DNA from: Hirsutella rhossiliensis
Lineage: Eukaryota > Ascomycota > Sordariomycetes > Hypocreales > Ophiocordycipitaceae
DNA length: 64,000 nt
Direction of reading: 5' to 3'
Assembly: GCF_020360975.1 (NCBI RefSeq)
Contig: NW_025408670.1
Coordinates: 4,588,001 to 4,652,000 of the forward strand
The notes below the pieces were generated by a model. The model was not told the origin of the DNA. It saw only the letters and a list, made by a program, of their open reading frames with translations, and searched no databases. This document shows, in pieces, positions 46,854 to 59,029 of the stretch. How positions within the stretch are numbered: position 1 is the first letter of the stretch; every line of letters starts with the position of its first letter. Both the position numbers and the translations under genes were made by a program.

Positions 46854-48429
46854 CTATCTATTACTTCCGACTACCCTCTTCTTCGCCGGCGTAGCGGGAA
46901 CTAACTAAGGCGCCCCCTCCGCTATACCGAACACCTCCGGAAACACCGGAACTACCCTATCCTCCGCTCCTTCCTTATCCTCCGCGTTAAGACCTATCTC
47001 TATTAGCATAGCACTTACCTCGGCCTTAGTAAATAGTAAGGCGTATTACTACGAAGTATAGCCTATATCGCCGTCGATAAGGCGGAGTTTTAACTAGGAT
47101 TCCTAGGCCCGGTACTCTAGGCTTATACGGGCGATATTAAATAAGGGTATAGGGTTAAGGTAAATAATAAGCTCGCGGCGCTTATTAATTAGTATATAGT
47201 AGTCGGCACGCTTAACTTAGTATATTATTAGGCGGTCGCTAATAAAAGGGTTAGATAAAACTTATAATAGTAGACTTCTATATACTTATAGTCCTAAAGG
47301 ACTTACGATAGGCCGTCTCGGCGGCGTCGAAAGCCTTAGCTAAATACTATGCCGTAATAGCGAGACGGCGCCGATTAGCCTCCTCGAAAATAAGCACGCC
47401 CGCGTCTAAGCTATCGTCCTTAGTATCCTCGTTACTAGTCTTTAGCTTATTAAGCTCGCGTAGGTGCTTAACGATAGCGACTATATCGGCCTAGTTACTA
47501 AATATAAGAGTAGCGGCCTCGAGAAGGATTAGCTTATTAATTATAATATTTAAAGTTAAGGGGAAACTTACTTAGTTATAGGTTGCGGCACGTCTATAGT
47601 ACTACTTATAACGCGTCGGGGAAACCCCTAAGAAAATATAGCTAATCGAGAGCACCTCGATAGGCTTAGGCTTAGTCGTACTATACTCTTTAACGACCGT
47701 CCTAAAATAATATATATACTAGAGCTTACGAGGGATAACCCTATAAGCCCTAACCGGGCGGGCTTTAGCCTTAGATCGGGTGCGCTTCTTTATAGGAGCG
47801 CGACCGCCTCGTGCCGCCGCCTAGGTGCCCTTGTCTCCGGCGCCGCCGTTCTCGGGTTCGTCGGTAAGAGGAGTCGGATCGCGGCCGTCTCCGTTATTAC
47901 CGTTATCGTTATCTTAGCCCTCGTTTAGCTAGGTATCGGGATAGTCTTAGCCCTCGTTCGGCTAGGCCTCGTCGTTAATATCGGCCTACTTATTCTAAGA
48001 AGCGGCCTAGGCGATAATCTCCTATTAGCTAGAGCCGCCCTATCGAGACGGAGTAGCTAGGTTATCGGCACTTACCTAGGAGCGCCTAGGCACGATCTCC
48101 TCGCTAGTATTAATATCGCTAATAGGGGTAATAGACTTATAAGTTTCTAGGCCTATAAAGGTAGGCTTATCGGCGGTCGGAGTCGGGGCACTTAGTAAGG
48201 TAACGGGGGCACGACCCTCGCTAACGTTAGGTCCCGGACTAGAAGTCTCCTAGGACTAGGATTCCCCTATGCCTTTCTTAGCTTTCTTCGCTAAAGGGGA
48301 ACTAGCGTTACTACGAGACTTTTAAGCCGATCGCTTACGCTTTAAGGGCGAACCCGCCGCTACCTACTCCTATATACGGCGTAGGAAATCGGCGTTATAG
48401 TTCTTTATCTTCTTTAGCGTAAAAGGCAT
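46854..48429 (-). pseudogene. Antisense coding-like region between pol and 3' LTR
   Basis: On the minus strand an ATG at 48429 opens a frame starting MPFTLKKIKNYNADFLRRI. It continues, broken almost only by TAG/TAA, for hundreds of codons: a Ser/Pro/Lys-rich N-terminal part, an acidic Asn/Asp/Gly-rich middle (about 47900), a basic patch KKRTRSKAKARP (about 47790) and helix-like segments near 47500-47330. It ends with AEGAPLVPATPAKKRVV-like sequence and a stop at 46854-46856. Frame changes near 47571 and 47320 coincide with GTAAGT, so introns are plausible. I recognise no domain. Codon composition is GC-richer than in the sense gag-pol. It may be a captured host gene or an accessory antisense gene of the element family. 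Confidence 0.5.
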
Positions 48430-48810
48430 TATCGTTAATAAATCGTTAATAAAAAGTAATATAAAAAGGTATAAGGGATTAATAAAAAAAGGCGTAAAAC
48501 TCTATAGTAATCGTAAGCGGAAGAGTTAAAAAAGAAAAGAAAATAAAAGAAGTAAGAGATATATACGCACGCTCTTTATATTATAGTTACGCGGCCGATA
48601 TATAGGCGATACTATAACGGTTACTCGGCGGCAACCGCTAGTATAATAACTATTAACGTTATAGAGCGTAGACTAACGTATACTTATACGGGCGTATACG
48701 CGCGATATATAACCGAAACTACCTCTCTTCCTAACCGAATATATATAGCGTAGTAAAAGCAATATATATTAAAGATATAGCTAAGACGTCTATATAGGAA
48801 GGGAGATAAT

Positions 48811-49067
48811 TATAAGAGCGCTACTAGGAGGTATAGGCTAATAAAGTACTCGGGTACGTAGTACTAATATATTAGTAGGGTATTAGTAGGGAATCGTGCT
48901 TACCCCGCTTATATATTATAGACTACTTACTACTCCGACCGAAGAGGAGAAATCCCTCTTCTCGTAAGCTTTAGTCTTACGACGAGGAGAATATAATATA
49001 TATAGCGTAGTACCTCTAGCTATCTCTACTACCTAACTAATTATACCGTGATATATATTCCCTTATA
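48811..49067 (+). repeat. 3' LTR of Gypsy-A
   Basis: 257 bp, tataagagcg to cccttata, followed by the target duplication aagta. It differs from the 5' LTR at RIP-type sites, for example gtaggg-atcggt in the 5' LTR against attagt here. Confidence 0.9.
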
Positions 49068-49106
49068 AAGTAAAAGTAGCGATAGCTTCTTATAGAGGTA
49101 GTAAGA

Positions 49107-51955
49107 CCCCTAAAGCTTAGAAAAAGAAGAGCCCCTAGGCAATATAGGTAGTAAGGGCATAGTTAAGTAGGACTAGCTAGAGCTAAAGGACCCTAAGATT
49201 AAGAGGGCTATTTTTAGCTCTTTTAATAAGAAAGCCCCTAGCCCGGACTCCCTTAGCTTCCTCCCTATTTAATATACGTATAAAGCTATCCCTATAGTCT
49301 TTAATAAGGCTTATAAAGCTTTATTTAACTAAGGATACTACCTTAAGGCATAGAAGGAAGCTATAAGAATTATACTTCCTAAGTAAAATAAGCTAGACTA
49401 TACTATCCCTAAGGCCTATAAGGTTATAAGTCTACTTAACTACTTAGGAAAGGTCCTTAAAAAGCTATATACTATCTAGCTAAGCTATTTAGCTAATATA
49501 GCTAGGCTTTGAAACCTTACGTAGCTAAGGGGACGAAAATAGTAGTTAGCTATAGATATAGCCTTCCTCCTTCTATACTATATCTAAAAGAAGTAAGAGT
49601 CTAATAAGAAGGCTATTATTAGTACTATCTTATTAGATATAAAGGGCGCCTTTAATCTTATATTAAAGGAATAGCTTATAAAGGTTCTAAGGGAATTAAA
49701 CCTCCTTAAGGCCCTTATAAGCTAAGTAGACTACTTCCTTACCAAAAGGAAGATCTAGCTAGCCTTCGAGGGGTAAGTTTAGCCTCTTATAGACTTAGTA
49801 ATAAGGGTACCTTAAGGGTCCCTTATTAGCTTTATTTTATTCCTCTTATATATAAGGGGGATACTAGTAGCTAAAGGATACTAGCTATCTTATATAGATA
49901 ACTATAGTATCTTTATAACGTCGACCTTAGCTAAGAAGAACGTTTAATAGCTAGAGGTAATAGCTACTAACTTATTTAAATAAGCTAAAGACTAAGGGGT
50001 TTACTTTAACCCCTTAAAGATAGAACTTATTTACTTTAGTAGGTAATAGTAGCTTATTTTAAAGGGTATAATAGTAGGAGGCTTATTTTTTAAGGCAAAG
50101 CCCTTAGTATAGTAGCTAGGGGTCTTCTTTAATTCTAGGCTCTTATTTAAATAATATATTAAGAAGAAGGTAGTATTTATATAAGCTACCTTTAAAGGAC
50201 TATCTTACTTAACTTTTATATAAAAAGGCCTATTATTTAAAGCCTCTAAGTAGCTTTACTAGGCCTATATAACCTTTATAGTAAACTATAGGGCCTAACT
50301 TTAGTATAAGGGGCCTAAGACCTTTAAGAGCCTTATAAAGCCTTTTTAAAGGCTATAAAACTAGGCTCTTTTAAAGGTCTTAGGGGCCTTTAAAGGATCC
50401 CTTATTAAGGCTTTAAAAGCTAAAGCGGCCCTACCGCTACTAAAGGTATAATTTAAAAGAGTATACCTCTCCTATACCCTCTAGACCTTATACTTCTTAC
50501 TTAGTTACCCCATAAAGTAGGCTTACGACCTAGCTAAATTAGATAACCTCGCCGACTTAGGCTTTAACCTAAGGGCCTTAAGCTATATTAAGCTATATAT
50601 ATAGCTCTTCCGCCTCTTTAAAGGCTTAGTAGCCTTTATAGGACCTAATTATAACTTAGAAAGAAGGAAAGCTAGCTAGGAGCCCTTATAGGCCCTAGAG
50701 CCTAAGGCCTTTATTATAATAATAAAGGCCTTTAAGCCCTTAGCTAAGAAGTAATACTAATACCTCTTAGCTAACCTAGCTAGCCTAGAAGACTTTAGGT
50801 TATAGCCCTTAGCCTTTTATACTAACGGCTTTAAGGGGTGCCTTAAGAGGTCCCTTATAAAGACTAATACTTACTCCTTCTACGAAATAAGCCTAGAAAA
50901 TAGGCCTATTAAAGCGTACTATAAGAACCTAGGGCCCTTAATCGAAGTAGCTAATATAGAGCTATTCGCGATACTAAGGGTCTTAAAAGACCTAGCTAAG
51001 AGGCCTTAACCCTTAAAGCTTAGCCCTCTTAACCCCCTTATAGATACCTATATCTTTATAAATAGCTAAGCCGCTATAAAGAAGGTTATAGGTTTCTTAG
51101 ACCTAGCTATATATATTAAAAGGCTCCTATCTAGCTTAAAAGCCTTTTATAATATATAGCTATACTAGTGCCCTAGCTACCTAAGGATCTTTAGTAACGA
51201 GCTAGCTAACTAGCTAGCTAAAAGAGGCTTAGGGGCCCCTACCTAAGGGACCCCCTTAGTCTCTATTAGCTACTTATAGTAAAAGGTTTAGTAAGCTACT
51301 AAGGACTATTAAAAGGGACTTTAAGCTATTAAGGCGGCTAAAGGCCTTAGGGCTAAGGGCCTAGGTAAGCACTATATATTTATTTAAAAGACCCCTTACC
51401 TAGCCCTTAGCCTAGAAAAGGACCTTATAAGGAGGCCTAGGCCGACCCTCTTAGCCTTTTACTAGCTCCTTTTTAAGGCTAGCTTCTTATTTTCCTTCTT
51501 AAAAAGGACTAATAAGGTAGACTAAGATAACTACTACTATAGCTAAGGAAGGTATATAGCTAGGCACCTTATCTTAAGGTGCCCGAACTATAGGAGGGAA
51601 AGAGAGGTCCTTTACTAAACCTCTAAGAGATAGAAGGGGGCCCTTAGCCTACCTATTCTCTATAGCTCTAAGGAAGGAAAGGAAGCCCTTTTAACCCTCT
51701 TAGCTAAAATAAAGATAGGGATAGCTATATAGCTCTAAAAGGAGTAACCTAGGGGCCCTAGGGCCCTTAGGGGGGAAAATTACCGCGTAGGAGGAACTAA
51801 ACTAACCTTTCCTTTATTATTGCTTTTATAGCTACCTTTTTCTTAATTAGTTATAAGCCCCTAGGCTCTATAGTAAGCTAGGACTACTAATAAGGGCCTA
51901 GGCCCTTACTAGCCTCGCTATAGCCTTAAAGGCTATATATAAGTAATAAAAAAAA
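49107..51955 (+). mobile_element. Tad1-like LINE, 5'-truncated, with poly-A tail
   Basis: 2.85 kb, flanked by a perfect 13-bp target duplication agaggtagtaaga (49094-49106 and 51956-51968) with an A-run immediately before the right copy. It contains RT and RNase H relics but no ORF1 or endonuclease, so it is 5'-truncated in the way usual for LINEs. It inserted into the LTR of Copia-A copy A4, 34 bp after the end of the Gypsy-A insertion and its target duplication. Confidence 0.85.
49550..51650 (+). pseudogene. LINE RT-RNase H relic
   Basis: RT blocks: LLDIKGAFNLI (about 49630), a KRKIQLAFEG segment (about 49745), RVP-GSLIS at about 49805 and SYIDNYSIFIT at about 49887-49920, the altered YADD box. 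RNase H: YSNGFKGCL (about 50820, normally TDGS), ELFAILRVLKDL (about 50960) and INS-AAIKKVIGF (about 51060, normally SDSQAAI). A final HLILRCPNYRRER at about 51568-51605 corresponds to the C-terminal C2HC-type segment of Tad1-like elements. Stops are mainly TAG/TAA at Trp/Gln positions. Confidence 0.78.
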
Positions 51956-52505
51956 AGAGGTAGTAAGAGATAAGACGGATATACTAGTAATAGCTAGAAA
52001 AGAGGGGAAAAAAGTAGTAAAATGCTTAGTAGTTAAAAGGATATTAGTAGCTTCTTTAAGTAAGATCTTCTTTATTAATTAAAATATTAAATAGGTATAA
52101 AGAGGGGCGTTAAATAAAGGAAAGGAAGAGAATTAAGGTAATATAATAATTACTCCCTTACTATAATTACTACCCTTATAAGAATTAAATATCTCTATAC
52201 TACTTATCTAACCCCTTACTTTTAATTTTACCTTTATATATTTTTATATATACTTCTTATATCTCTCTTTATAAGAGTTATAAGCTTAAGTAAAAGGGTT
52301 ACCCTTTTAAGAACTTCCTAGTAACTATATATATACTTCTTCTAGCAAGCTTAGTATATATTACCTAAAGGCCTATAGTTTAAGTCCTACTAGTATAATT
52401 AAGCATGGTTTTAATATAGGGCCTACCTATATAAAAATTCCCTTTATAGTCTAAGGTATTTATATATCCTAGGATAAATTAACCTAGTATCCTTAAAAGG
52501 GTATA

Positions 52506-54359
52506 AGTTAGCTTACTTAAAGTTTAGTATACCTTAATACCGGTACTCTTTATAATACTATTATATTATTAAATATATTATATTATAGCCGCGTTTTCTT
52601 ATAAATCTCCTACCTTATAATTATAAAATAAATACTATTTATATTAGTAATACCTTAGCTTTCTAAGTATACTAAAAACTAGCTCTAAGAAGTACTTAAA
52701 GCTATTAAAAATAAGATACCTTAGCTTTATATTAGTCGAAAGTAAGGTATTTTAAGAGGGACCCTCTATATATATCTTAAAAGGGCTCTACTTATTAAAA
52801 AGGTAAAAGAAGTATATTAAAGGCTTAGCTAAGAGTAGGAAAAACACCTTACTAACTAGGTTCTTACCTAGGCTACCCTTAAGCTACCTTTAATATATTA
52901 TTAAGTTAAGGAATTTACTAGCTATATCGTTAAGGCTAGTAGCGATACCTATTTACTTAGGAAGTAGTAGATCTTAGGCTTTTTAGCCTAGAACCTAGAG
53001 ATTAATACTATTAAAGGTAGATCTCTTAATTCTACTTATATTAATAGCGCCTTTATAGCCTATATTAAGGAATAGTTTTATTTACTTAAGCTGCTAGCTA
53101 TATAGGTAATCTTACTAGAGTCCCGCTTTAATATAAACGAAATAGGTATTTTTAAGGGCCTTAGCTTTAAAAGTCTAGTACTAAGGAGCTTAGAAAAGCG
53201 AGAGACTCTTAAAAAGCAGCTAGGATTACTTTATTAAACTATAATAGTTAAATATATCTTTATTATAGGCTAGGCCTTAACTCCCCTTATAATTTTTAAG
53301 GGTTAAGACCTTTAATACTAATAGTTCCTTAATAAACTTAATTTTATATAAGATTAGGACTTTATTACCTCCTTAAAAGGCTAGATAAGTAATACTATCG
53401 TTATTTAATAGCTAAAGTAGGTTTTTATCCCTTAAATAAAGTACTATAAGTAAGGCAATACTTTTCTTATTATTAATAGCTATAAGAGTTATTAAACTAA
53501 TAATTTTATATATAAATACTTTTAGAATAGTATATATCTCCTTTTCCTACTATTATATACTTTATATATCCTTTAACTACTTAATATCTTAGTTTTCTTA
53601 CCTATTAAAGCTATATACTAACGTTAACTTAAGAAATTTATATCTTTTAACGATATAGCGCTAATTAGTAAGGCTACCTTCCTTTATATTTACTACTAAG
53701 CTTAGTAGGCTAGCGTAACTAAAAAGAATATTAAGGGAGGTTAGCGCAGGTTTAGTTTATAGCTAATTAATATAGTAAAGCCCTTATTAAGCCGCTTTAT
53801 CTTACTATAGCTATTAACGCCGTTAACGCTATTAAAAAGGAAGAATATTAGCTCCTTAGCTAATAATAATACCTTTAAAACGCCTAAACGATTATAAGAA
53901 GTTCGCCGCTTTATTATAAGGCTAGAAAATTACGGTTAAGTTAACTATATAATCTAACTACTCTTTAGTAAAGTTAGCCGCGCCCTTAATAATTAAAATT
54001 AGTAGCTTATAGCTACCTAGCTTTAAATATAATAGCTTAAGTATTAAATATATTATTTATAGCCTCGAAAATAAAAAATAGTTTTATAGGATCTTAATAG
54101 CCGGTTTATATAGATTAATTAAGTTATTAAGATAAGGTAGTAGCTTAAGCGTATCCTTAAGCTAGCTACTATTACTATAGCTAATTAAGACATAGGTTTT
54201 AAAGCGTTATATAGTAGCTAGTAGCTTAAATAGCTAGAAAACACTATAATTAACTATTATAATATTAAAATATAGCTTTAATTATTATTAGAATATACTT
54301 ACCTTAGTATTATAAAGAGTGCTAGTATTAAGGTATACTAGACTTTAGGTAAGCTAACT
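52506..54359 (+). mobile_element. pogo/Fot1-like DNA transposon, full length
   Basis: 1,854 bp with terminal inverted repeats of about 50 bp starting agttagcttac, and an exact TA target duplication. The empty site is visible in SINE-B copy B1, where the flanks are joined as gggtatatcgcg. Length, TA target and transposase blocks fit the pogo/Fot1 group of the Tc1-mariner superfamily. The TIRs are nearly intact, differing at a few C/T sites. Confidence 0.88.
52650..53760 (+). pseudogene. pogo/Fot1-like transposase relic
   Basis: A readable transposase with stops. The DNA-binding part includes SSDTYLL (about 52945), LEINTIKGRSLNSTRINSAF (about 53000) and SRFNINEIGIFKGLSF (about 53130), the altered NMDEKG-like catalytic Asp block. 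The core continues with PLIIFKG (about 53285). LLIIDSYRSY-like sequence (second catalytic Asp), FLPLYTSYILQPL and FSPIKAIYQ-like segments lie at about 53450-53640. Many Gln/Trp codons are TAG/TAA. The family's usual length of about 500-550 residues would extend through most of the element. Limits are approximate. Confidence 0.7.
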
Positions 54360-54434
54360 TATCGCGTACTTTATATATATTAATTAACGCTATCGCTTAT
54401 ATTTAATAGGTAACTACTACTCTTTTTATAATAA

Positions 54435-57400
54435 TTATAAGCCTAGGAGGAATAGTATTTTTATACCTTCTAGCTATTATAAAAGGCACCTCTATTATAT
54501 CCCTTATAGCTCCCTTTTACTTAACTTACTAAAAAAGCCGATTTTTAGCTAACTTTTCTACCCTTCCCTTATAATAATATCGAAAAATAACTTTACTACC
54601 CTTATAGTTTATAGGACGATTCTTATAAAGCCCTAAGATTAAGATAAGTAAGTAAAGGAGCTATAGGCTAATATAAATAGAACTATTTATAGTTTAGTCT
54701 TCTTTAATAAGTAGGACCCTCTTAAGCCCTCTTTTTATCCTAAGGTAATAGATTTTATAAAGGGAGCTTCCCTCTTCTCTAAGCTAACCTTTATATAATA
54801 AAGAGCTTTTTCTATTACCTTAGGTAACTATAAGAGTTATTATAAGGAATACCTTTACGAGATAAAGCTACTAACTACTACTTATATAGTAATAATAGAA
54901 TTTATTAGTACTATAAAGCTAATCTCTCTTTAAGAGAAAGAGACTCTTAAGTAATAGCTTTTAAAGCTTAAGACCTTAATATCTCCCTTAAAGGGATATA
55001 TAACTAACTATATTAGGAAGACCTATATAGCCTACCTAGGAGCCTTTTCTATTAGGAACCTACTAGCTTCTTTATAGCTAGCTAAGTAAGAAGAAGTCCT
55101 TAAGGAAGCTAACTAATACTTCTTAATAAAAGCTCTATCTAGCTAGTAGCTATAAGATATATCTTTACTAATAAAGCTTATTAGTAATAGTTACTTAACT
55201 ATCTTTAAAGAAGCTAGCTAGGAACTAAAAAAAGAGACTATTAAAGTATAATAGTAAGTAGTTTTATTTCTTTATAGCTAGTACTTAACCTAGACGGCTT
55301 AACCTACTACCCTTATAGCTACTATAGCCCCTCTAGCTATAGATCCCGCTACTACTACTGCCCTAGCCCTAGCTCCGCTTCTTACTCTAGGCCTAGCCCC
55401 GGTCCTATTAGTTAGAATAGTCTAACTAGTCCCTTAATAGACCTTTTAGTCTATTAGTTAATAAATTAAGGAACTAGTCGAAATCGAACCTCTTTATTAA
55501 AATTAGTAATAAAGGGTAAAAAGGGAAGGTTTTTAAGTAAACCTTTTAAACCGGGATAAGGATTCCTTAAAGAAATAAATAAAGAGGAATCGACCTACTT
55601 ACTAAGTATATAAAAAGCCTTATTAGCTAGAAGACTATTAGTAGGTCTTTAAGGAAAACTAACTTAAAGGAGTTAACCCTTTAAAGAGGCTATAAGAAAT
55701 AGTATAATAGTCTCTTAAGGAGGACCCCTTATTATAGAAGAAGATAGATAAGATTTAGGTTACTAAGAAAATAACGCCGTTACTTTTATTTAAGCTATAA
55801 ATTTAAGAAAAAATCGTTAGTATAGTAAATATAGTATTTATCTTCCCTATAAATTAGTAAGACTACTTATTAGGACCCTCTAACTATCCTCTATAAAAAT
55901 TAGCTATCGTTAACTTTAGTACTTCCCTTAATATTTATAATATACTCTTATAATTCTAGTCCTTTAAGAAGGTATAGAGGGAATATCTTATTACTAGGGA
56001 ATTAACTATATAGATAGAGGGATATAGAAGGGTGAATTTTATAATAAAATTACCTAATTAGTCTATATAAATTCTTAAACGAAAAAGGGTAGCTTTTTAC
56101 CCCTAATTTTTAGTAAGCTTAATTTCCTTTTACTTTCTTTAAGAGGGAGGAATCTTCTAAGATATAACGTCTAAGCTTAAGAGACTAGTCTAGAAGAATT
56201 AAACTATTAGACTTATTAAGGAGAAATTCGGTTAATTTATTCTCGAATTCCGACCTATCTTTAAGAAGGAATCTCTTAAGAAGTTAGCTTTCCCTACTAA
56301 GAAGAATAGGTCTACTAAAAAGGACCCTCTTTTAGTAGCCTAAGGAGACGACCTTTTTTAGTATATATAACTTAGTTACCTAGGCCCCCTAGCTTTAAAT
56401 AAGCTAGGCTAATAATAGGGCGTATAAATAAGGGGCCTAAAGACCGTCGAATATAAATACTATAGCTAAAGAAAGACTAAGAGACGAATTTCTAAACGAA
56501 CCCCTTTATAGCTAGACTAGCTATATAAGGAGATTTAGGTCGACTAAACTAATATCTCTAAGGACTAAGAAAGCTTTATTAAGGTAATGATTTTTATAGA
56601 CGCCTTTTTAGGGATATTTTTCCCTTATTTCTTATAGACCTATCTAAGTAAGTATAACTAGTCTACCTTCTAAGACTTTATTAACTAAATAAAATCCTAC
56701 TTAAGCTACGAGGTAAAGAAGATATAGTTTAATAGAGAGCGATTTATAAAGGATATCTTAAATTAGCTTCGAAAAAGGGGTATTTTACCTCTCTTATTAG
56801 TACTAAATACCTAGGCCTAAAATAAAGGGGTAGAAAGATTAAGGGGTATTATAATAGAAAAGGCCTATATAATAAGACTTACTATAAGGCTTCCCTACGA
56901 CCTTTAAAAGAAAGTTATTAGGACCGCCTATTACCTTTAGAACTAGACCCTTAGGGACCCTAAGGACTTTAGGGAACTAAACTAAGAAATAGACTAAAAA
57001 TTACCCTTTAAGCTCTTTATAAAAAAAGAGGGCCTTACTAGCCTACCTTTATATTTATAGATATAAGGTATACGCTATAACTACTAGTATATAGCTAAAA
57101 AGGAAGAAGAAAAGAAAGCTTAATCCTAGAGCCTTTATTAGTTACCTTATTAGCTATAATTTTATAAATATCTTCTATATCTAGGTTCCTCTTTTATAGA
57201 AGGTTATCTTAACTAAGGATATAATTTTCGACGAATCTAGCTTCTTTAATAGAAAGAGGGATTAATAGCCCCTCTTACTTTCTTAACGTTAGCTTATTTA
57301 AAAGATCTAAATACCCCTTGCCTAATAGTCTTAAAAAGAGGTCCTAAATAAGGAAATAAAAAACGAAACTAACATTAAAGTAGTAAAGGATAACGCTAAC

Positions 57401-58546
57401 TTTAAAGAGGAAGCTACTAAATTAGATAATCTAGATAAAGAAGGAGACTATAAGAAAGCGGTAGAGCTAAAATACGCTTACCTCCCTACGCCTCCTCTTA
57501 TAGAATAAAAAAAAGATCTAGAAGTAGCTTTTTTAGTTAGTCTTCCTATCTTAACCTTTAAGGGGGTAGGAGAGGTACCTTTCTTAAAGGATTACCTAGC
57601 TGCCTTTTTATCCTTACTTTAAGAAGTAAAGGAAGGTATAGGGCCCGATATAAAAAAAGACTAACTTCTCCTTTATTTTAATCGTTTTTCTAACTTTTAT
57701 CTAATACTTATAGAAGATAGTTCTTATAGAGTATTTATAATAAGCTAGCTTTTTAAGCTACTATTAATAAGGAAGGTATATAAAAGAGACCTCTTAGACC
57801 TACTAGTAAATTAAAAGTAGCTAGAAAAACACCCCTTTAAAGACTAGTTTTTCTAGGCCTAGAAAGACTACCTAGCCTTATATAAAGAGATAGGGTCTTT
57901 TAAAGAGGTCCTTAAGGAAATTATAAGAGAAAAATAGGTCCTTAACTATAAGTAGGTCTTTATCTATAAGACTAATAAATATAGCTTCCTTTAAAAGTAT
58001 AAAGCCTAGCTAGTTATTTATAGGAATTAATAGGAAAAAGGGGATCTACTTACTAAGGTAACTACCTTAGTAGGGATGTCTTTTTAGACCCTTATAGCTA
58101 TAGTAGTAAAATTCGACTTCGAACTTAATTAAATAGATCTAGTTAACGCCTTTATTAACTGCCTACTTAAGAAAGAAGAAGTTATTTATATATAACTTCT
58201 TCTTAGTTTCTAATAACTAGGAAAGGTTTTATAGCTTAGGAAAGCTCTATATCGACTACGAAGATTACCCCTTCTTTAGTAATAGTATTTAATAGGTTCC
58301 CTTAAAGCCCTAGGCTTTAAGAAAGTCCCTTAGGAACTATATATAATATAAAAGGGTAAATTTATAGTCTTTTTCTATATTAATAATATTATCTAAGCCT
58401 ACTTAAAAGAGGAAGAAGCTACTATAAAGGAGGCTATAAAAGGCCTATAATAAAGGTATAAGATAACTAGGCTAAGGGAGCTAAAGTAGTTCCTAGGGAT
58501 ATAAATCTTTTAAAAATAAGTCCTAATAAAATATCTAGCTTACCTA
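54435..58546 (+). pseudogene. Copia-A gag-pol relic of copy A4
   Basis: Gag relic 54435 to about 55960. A GAG-pre-integrase block with LGPLALNKLG and IRGLKTVEYKYYSQRK lies at about 56385-56480. Integrase core follows with FIDAFLGIFFPYFLQTYL (about 56590) and NTQAQNKGVERLRGIIIEKA (about 56805). RT begins near 57990 with EFDFELNQIDLVNAFINCLL at about 58100-58165 and FFYINNIIQAYLKEEEA at about 58370-58420, the altered YVDDI box. Just after LGI-like sequence the relic is cut at 58546 by the Copia-B LTR. RNase H and the 3' LTR are not in the window. Confidence 0.82.
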
Positions 58547-59020
58547 TATAAGGAACGGTGTTCCTACTATAAATAAAGCAGCTATAATATACTCTCCCGA
58601 TTATATAAGCTAATAAGTAGTATATTAATTATAGACAAAAGCTTATCCTATAGAGCAAGAATCGCTCGTTATTTTATATATCATTATACATTAAACGGGT
58701 TGCCGGTTATCGTATAATCGGGAATCGAAGGAATAGAGCTAGCTTAGAATGCTAGCTAAGACCTCTTAAGAACACCGGCACGACCAACCTCCTCTAAACA
58801 CGAATATTAGTAGAACTAAGACACTTCTAGACTTACTCGAGATATCACGGAATTCCCTAGTCTTAGGGCTATACGGCAGCCTAAATCTAGTCCCGAAAGG
58901 TTCTTCCGTTCAGCTACAATTGTCTATATAAGACAGCATGTCCGCTAGTAGATAGATAGAGAATAATCAACTTTAATACCTCTTCTATATACTAATACAC
59001 TACTAATAAATTCCGTTGAA
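58547..59020 (+). repeat. 5' LTR of Copia-B
   Basis: Begins tataaggaacggtgttcct, with an aggaac/gttcct hairpin near the end. It has a candidate TATA box tctatataagac at about 58923. The right limit is approximate because the partner LTR is cut by the window end. Over the 209 bp shared with the 3' LTR, differences are mostly RIP-type, with this copy the more altered (tatatatcattatac against tgcatgttattatgc). Confidence 0.75.
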
Positions 59021-59029
59021 AATCCTACC

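Larger units (their letters stand above)
41265..49067 (+). mobile_element. Gypsy-A, chromodomain LTR retrotransposon (chromovirus)
   Basis: 7.8 kb with 257-bp LTRs and a 5-bp target duplication aagta (41260-41264 and 49068-49072). LTR termini are TATAAG and CTTATA. Order: gag, protease, RT, RNase H, integrase, chromodomain, then a long antisense reading region before the 3' LTR. A polypurine stretch ggaagggaga lies just before the 3' LTR (about 48798-48807). It retains more CpG than Copia-A but CA/TG is nearly gone, so it is RIP-inactivated. Confidence 0.88.
52286..54434 (+). mobile_element. SINE-B copy B2, split by a pogo transposon
   Basis: SINE-B in two parts (52286-52505 and 54360-54434), about 290 bp in all. 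It is flanked by the 8-bp direct repeat ttataagc (52278-52285 and 54435-54442) at the exact LTR-gag junction of Copia-A copy A4. The 5' hairpin persists as taaaagggt/accctttta, and the B-box reads agtttaagtcc at 52377-52387. A TA inside the element is the pogo target. Confidence 0.68.
41119..58546 (+). mobile_element. Copia-A copy A4, expanded by nested insertions
   Basis: One plus-strand Copia-A whose 5' LTR lies in three pieces: 41119-41264, 49068-49106 and 51969-52276. Gag and pol follow at 54435-58546. Inside it are a chromovirus (41265-49067), a LINE (49107-51955) and a SINE-B with its own pogo element (52286-54434). Its RT is cut by Copia-B at 58547, and no 3' part is visible before the window ends. 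Removing the inserts restores a normal LTR-gag-pol order identical to A2. Confidence 0.8.
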
